From Dasyornis broadbenti (Eukaryota; Chordata; Aves; Passeriformes; Dasyornithidae), in NCBI GenBank assembly GCA_013397935.1, contig VZRN01004712.1:327793-391792 (forward strand): a DNA stretch of 64,000 bases, read 5' to 3'. The position numbers and the translations under genes were made by a program. The notes beneath the pieces were generated by a model. It saw nothing but the letters and a program-made list of their open reading frames with translations, was not told the origin of the DNA and did no database searches. Below, in pieces: positions 55,001 through 61,000 of this stretch (positions are counted from its first letter, which is position 1; each line of letters opens with the position of its first letter).

Positions 55001-58000
55001 GCTTCCCTGACCCCAACCACGGAACCTTCCACAACTGAACCAAGCCTGACCTTATGCAAGCATCTGCTTGGTAAGCAGTATTCTAATTTGTAGGATGTTA
55101 AGTGACCTATTTTTTTCTCATTTAAGAAGTTAAAAACCAGCAATATTTTGCTGTTATTAAAAAGGAACACAAAGTAGGCTCCTCTAACAATGCAACAACA
55201 GCTCTTCTGGGAATGCAAGAGGAAAAGGCTTACTGCAGAACACCTTCAATGCAGGCAAGGTTATTTGGACTGGTATTTACCGCCTTTTCGGGAATCAGAT
55301 TCTTGCACTGATATCTTATTGCAGTAAGATATTTCGCAAGGTTATCTTAACTTACTATGAAAAAAGGAAGTAGTACAATTAGTAGTTGAGCCATTCAACT
55401 CAGAAATTCAAGCATCATTCTACCTGTCTTCAGTATCTGAACTTTCAGATCTGACATTTTCAATCCAAATCCACCAAATATTCACTGGGAAGAATGCTCT
55501 ACCAAGAAACCAGGTTTTAAAATGCTTCTTATAATACATTCAAGCATCTCAATGTTACAGTTTTATACAAACACTGTTGGAATATCTGACTCTAAAGCCA
55601 TGTTATTATTGCTTATTTATGCAACGACAAGTCTACATGACATTCAAAGTCCGATAATGATAACGAATTTGTCCAATGCAGCTTCTAATCTTACATAATT
55701 TAATAATATAAACTCAATTGTATTTCAAATACTAGAAAGGAAGTGAGGGATACATAAATAAAATAGATGCATTTTAAAGAGGAACTTGAGAAACATGTAA
55801 GGTATTAACAAATGAAAATTGGAGATACAATGAAAGGAGGTAGTTATGAAATAAATACTGTGTTTACAAAGAGATAATGGAATGGAAGATCTGTAGAAGG
55901 CAAAACACAAGGCAGCTAAGTTTCCTTTTCATACAATGTAAAATTTGAGAATAAGAAGACTCTATCACACAACTGTCATTCTCATTTCTGCCTGCATCAT
56001 TCTGAACTTAATAAACATGAACAAAATCACTGAAGGTTAATTACCAACTATAACTTGGCCACCAAAGAAACAGCTAATTACATTCTCAGAGCAACAGTCA
56101 CTGGGACAAAAAATTCAGAAATAAGGAAAATGTTTTTGTCCTACTTTCCCGATGCTGATTTTGGGTATCAAAGAAAGTAATACGAAAAAGTATTTCCAGG
56201 TCTGAAATAATCAGAAAAGAATGAGTGTAAAATTATAGCTTAACTCACATAAAACCAGCTTGCAAATGAGAATATTTTGTCCTCAAAATAAGTTATTAAA
56301 TTCTGCAAGCACCTCCAACTTCATAAGACATTGAAATAGATCTCACGTCAGAGCTATGACTGTTCCAAGGTGGACCCTTCTTCTGCAAACACCAAAGAAG
56401 TCTAATCAATCTTTATGCCAACGGCAGCAGGAGCTCTTGGAAAGTTCCATCACATTCAGCATCCTCTGAGTGTCGCTTTAAACATTATTACTTGGAAGGG
56501 AAGACTACAGGTTTTTCTACAGAAAACTTTAGGCATTAATAATTTCCCCCTTAATAGTTAAAAAGGACCCTTTCCAATCAAACTCTGTTTCTTGTCTATC
56601 TCTTTCATTTTCACTTTTAGGAAGGTTTAAACACTTCTGTTTTATGACAACCAGATCCAATTCCTACCTAAAGGGGATTACATACCATCTGGAAGAGTGC
56701 TCACATCCATCTGCCTTTCAAGCAATCGCATCCAGAAGATGCGCAAATTGACATGAAAAAGTAGAAAAAGTGTTCATCTACACACTCCTCCTTTTCCTAT
56801 GAGTCTCCTTTCTAGTAAAGAACTAGTACCAGCTAAAGGACAGGTAGGGACCCATTCCTTGTGTTGCTGGCCCTCCTCAGCTGACAATAATCAACAACCT
56901 CCTCTGTCAGGAGGTCAGTGGTCAGACATTAAAGGGTAAAGTTTTATTGCTGAGGATATCATACATTTATGATTCTCCATCTCCAACTGTTTCTCATGTC
57001 CATTTTTCTTTAAAATCATGTCACCAGATATTCCAAGTACCACTCAAGGGATGTAGGGGAAAAACAGGCACAATGTAATGAACACAGATTTTATAGGAAA
57101 GATGGGCTTAAAGTGACTTCCTACTATTCTCCCTCTCCATCAGACTGGACAATTGACCCAGGTTAGTTAAAATGTAAAGTTACTTCTCACTAGGCCTGGT
57201 GTCCTCGTTTAGTTCCATGCACAGTGCCACAAACCTTTGTTTCAGCAGAGCAGAAAGGATGCCTGGAGCTTGGGTCTTGCAGAAAGAGGAATAATGGGAG
57301 CAAAACGGTCCAAAGGAACAGTTGTAAAGGCACCTCTGCTGAAAGGACTACTCAAGGTTACTATCACCTAAGGGGCTAGATTCAAGGTTTTTAAACTCCT
57401 TCTGCTTGAATAACACAGAATATACATTATAGGTCTATACCAGCTCAGTCACCCACTACACAGCTTTCACTCAAATTAACACTACCACTAGACACTCTAA
57501 GAAACCATTTGCCTTCCCCGTGATGTACAGCCAGTGTGATTCACTAGCTCTTGACACTCCAAGCATCTGTAGGCCTTTTATTTCAAAATACTAAGTCATG
57601 GCAGGCTCCTTTGGAAATCCTTCCAATGAATTGTAGTCAAACAGCATTAACCTCATCCAGTCCTCAGTGCAGGTCAGGAGTCACCCCGAGGGCACACTAG
57701 GAGAGCAGCTGCCAGTGTTTGCACCATACAGGGTAACAGGGCAGAATGAAAGCCCAGAAAACCTTTGTATCCAGCCCCACCTCAGTGGAAAAATGGAGCG
57801 GAAACAACTCGAGAGCTCTCCTCCCTCTGTCACAGAATACCTTGTAAGGAAGCACTGGCTTACCAAACACTAAAATAACTTTCTGTCCTGCAGTTTTCCA
57901 CGTAAAACTAAACCATGCCACATTGCAAAGCAATACATTTTCAGCAACTCTCAAAATAATCTTATGTTATTTTTTCCTTATTTTTCTAGCCCTGTTTCCT

Positions 58001-61000
58001 TCACTCTCAGCACTTCATAAGGATCTCTTATGTGTATATTCCACATTACGTCTTGCAAAGTTTGGTAAACACTTGAAATACGATGTTGCTTTCTTTCAAA
58101 CCCACAATGAGGGCTCACTTTACCAAAGGCCAGAGCACTTGACTCACCCTTGTGCCAACTCAACTCAGACCCACCACGCAATGCAGCTAACTCCCCAGAT
58201 GGACCTTCCACCCCTAAATTTTCCACTTAAGCAAATTAATGATCAGTAAAAATAGGATACACCCAGAAGACATAAAACTACTTATCCAGCAAGTCAAAAA
58301 TGGATACATTGGCACTGAAACTTATAGTTGAAAGTGAAATGCATCCTACAAAGAATCCCAGATTTCAGCTGCCTGCTAACGACAGTAAATATTTCAGGGA
58401 TGTCCCTAAGATGATTTCTACTGAGGACAAATAGTACCTTCCTGCTAAAAGCTAAGAGGCTGGCTTGATAGGGAATAGACAGTTCTTTTATGTCTCTAAT
58501 GGATTTATTCCCTTATGTTCAGTATTTCTCAGAAAGGATGTCACTTCCTCAGAGAATTCTGCTGCTCTACATTTTAAGAATTCAAATGTTCCAGTGAAGC
58601 TCAGCTTAAATTTCAGAAGCTGACAGAGAAAATCAAAAGAGAAGGGAAAAAAAAANNNNNNNNNNNNNNNNNNNNNNNNNNNNAAAAAAGAAGATATCTG
58701 GTGGTTTAGAATGCTAAAATCCTTCTGACTAACCAGAAACACACCAATGGAGATAACTGTAATCTCACATACTTTCTGGAAGTGGGTATGCTTATGCTTT
58801 GCATGCCTATCTTTTCACATGCAAAAGACAACACCTGAAATGTATGTAACTTAAGGAATTTTCCCTGTAGTCTTAACTAACCTCCCATAAACTTAACCAA
58901 CAAAAAGAGTAATTAACATAGGTGTTTCATAACCTTTCCAAAGTAATTTTTTAGTAACAATGTAACTAAGGATTGTTTTACCATTCAACAAAAAAAGATG
59001 ACTGTTTAATGTGGGTGTGTGCCAATATATGAAAACTATTTAAAATGAATATTTTTGGAGTGGTCTGGAGGCTCATGAGCCTAAATGCTGAACACTCCCT
59101 AGCTGCAAACTGGCTCTACCATGAATCACTGTGCAACCCTGCACAGAATAAACAGGCAAAGGAAAGAAAGTCAAGATGAAAATTATTTAAGTGCATTAAC
59201 ACTTATAATTCTGTACTATTCAAGAAGCTGTAATGTCCCAAATTAAATTTAGGACAGAGACAGACTTAGATGCACCCTTATTAAGGCACTACCCTGGAAG
59301 CCAGCACAAAAGGCAGCAGCACAGACAGTGCAGGGGTGTGCAAAGCCACCAGTGGTACACCCAGTGTGCCCAGGACCAGCTCCTGTCCAGAGGGCATCTT
59401 CTGCAATTCTCAGGGGAAATTTCTTCCTGTGGCAGCCAGGCCTTCTCCAGTCTTTTTTTTTTAATAAAAAGGATTTAGACAAAACCAAGAATTTCTACTT
59501 TACATAAAACTGAGAGAAAACCTGGTTCACCAATAAAATCATTATGGCATTGTAGGAAAAAACAATTTTTATGTGTTTGAGGTAATACAACATACATAAA
59601 TAAAGTGTAGCTACCTAGCTTAAACCGGTAAGAGTTTTACTGCAGTCCACACCTAGATATTTGATAATGCATGCAAATATAACCTTTTAACATATGCCAT
59701 GAGGAATGAAGCAACAACACAACCTTGAAACTGAAATTAGTAGAAATGCACGCAGAGGCATTTTTCAGAGGGGGGAAAAAAAGGAAAACAAAAGAAAGGT
59801 GCTAAAAATATATAAAAATAAAAGACAAAGTGATGTTGCTTCCTAATAAATGGGAAATCTTACCCTGCATGATACTACAGTTTGCAGAAAACTACCACAA
59901 GACAATATTTAACCCTGGCCTAAAAGCAAGCATCACTTCATTCATACAAATTTGTACTTGAAGGTATAAGGGTTAGGTATAAACTTCCCAAGGTAGTTAG
60001 GCATTTGTGAGAGATACAAACATGTTTTCTTTCTCATTGAGAACACCTGCACATATATTTAACTCGGATGAAGTTTCCTTTTTAAAGCTAGTCTTGGAGC
60101 AGCCAACTTCATTTGGTAATGCCAGTGCTGGTGAACTCATAGTAATGGCAAAAGCTAAGATACATGTTAAAGAAATGGCCATTTTGTTTACATTCTGAGC
60201 CATCATTTAGCTATCGGGTAGAATACCACAAGATCTGTTCACAGAAGTTAATTAGTCAGAAATGAAAAATTATCCAAGTTTTATGTTCTGATTGATGTTA
60301 TCTCAAAAATATTGGGTCACATATTTGCTGAAACTAAAAACTGGACAAAAGCTACGAAAATATATAGAATACCCCCCAAAAAATTGTAGTATTGATTTTA
60401 TTTTCAGCTAGCAACTTTTTAAAAATTTCATAAGGTATCAGTAAATGGTTTCAAAAACACCATGCAATTTATCTGCACAATTTTATTAATACCTGGATTT
60501 TGATCTCCTTGCCACTATAAATTCATCCTGTAATCCCACAAAACCAGTGCAGAAATAGCATTCAAAGTTGGAACGAAAACATGAAATACAGTAATTTAAG
60601 TTATGCTGAGGTTGTTTGTATTTGATATTTCAGAACCTAGGCCAATGTGCTTTAGGAAAGAAAAGTGTCTTGGCATTTGACATCAGAATGGTTGGCACAC
60701 AAACAGCCACTGCAACCACCATCACTCCCAAACAAAACTAATTAACAACAAAAAAGTGACTGATGCTAGATAGGCACAAGAGGAATGACACACTTAGAAG
60801 AAAAACAGAGATACCATTTTTAAAATGTACAAAAACATTCAGAGAAAACCAGAAAATTACCATCAAAGTACATCACTCTGTATGGTTAATGTGAAAATCA
60901 ATTCCGAAAGAACTGGGGCACTAAGAGGCAACAAAGCAATCTGCTGTCTTACTGTGTGAATAGAACCTTGACCAAAACATGCCTAAAGCAGGGTTTGTAG

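Noticed and set aside
57667..58249. Overlapping open frames in several phases
   Set aside because: Simultaneous frames on both strands reflect low stop-codon density in a slightly GC-richer patch; no protein family is recognisable.
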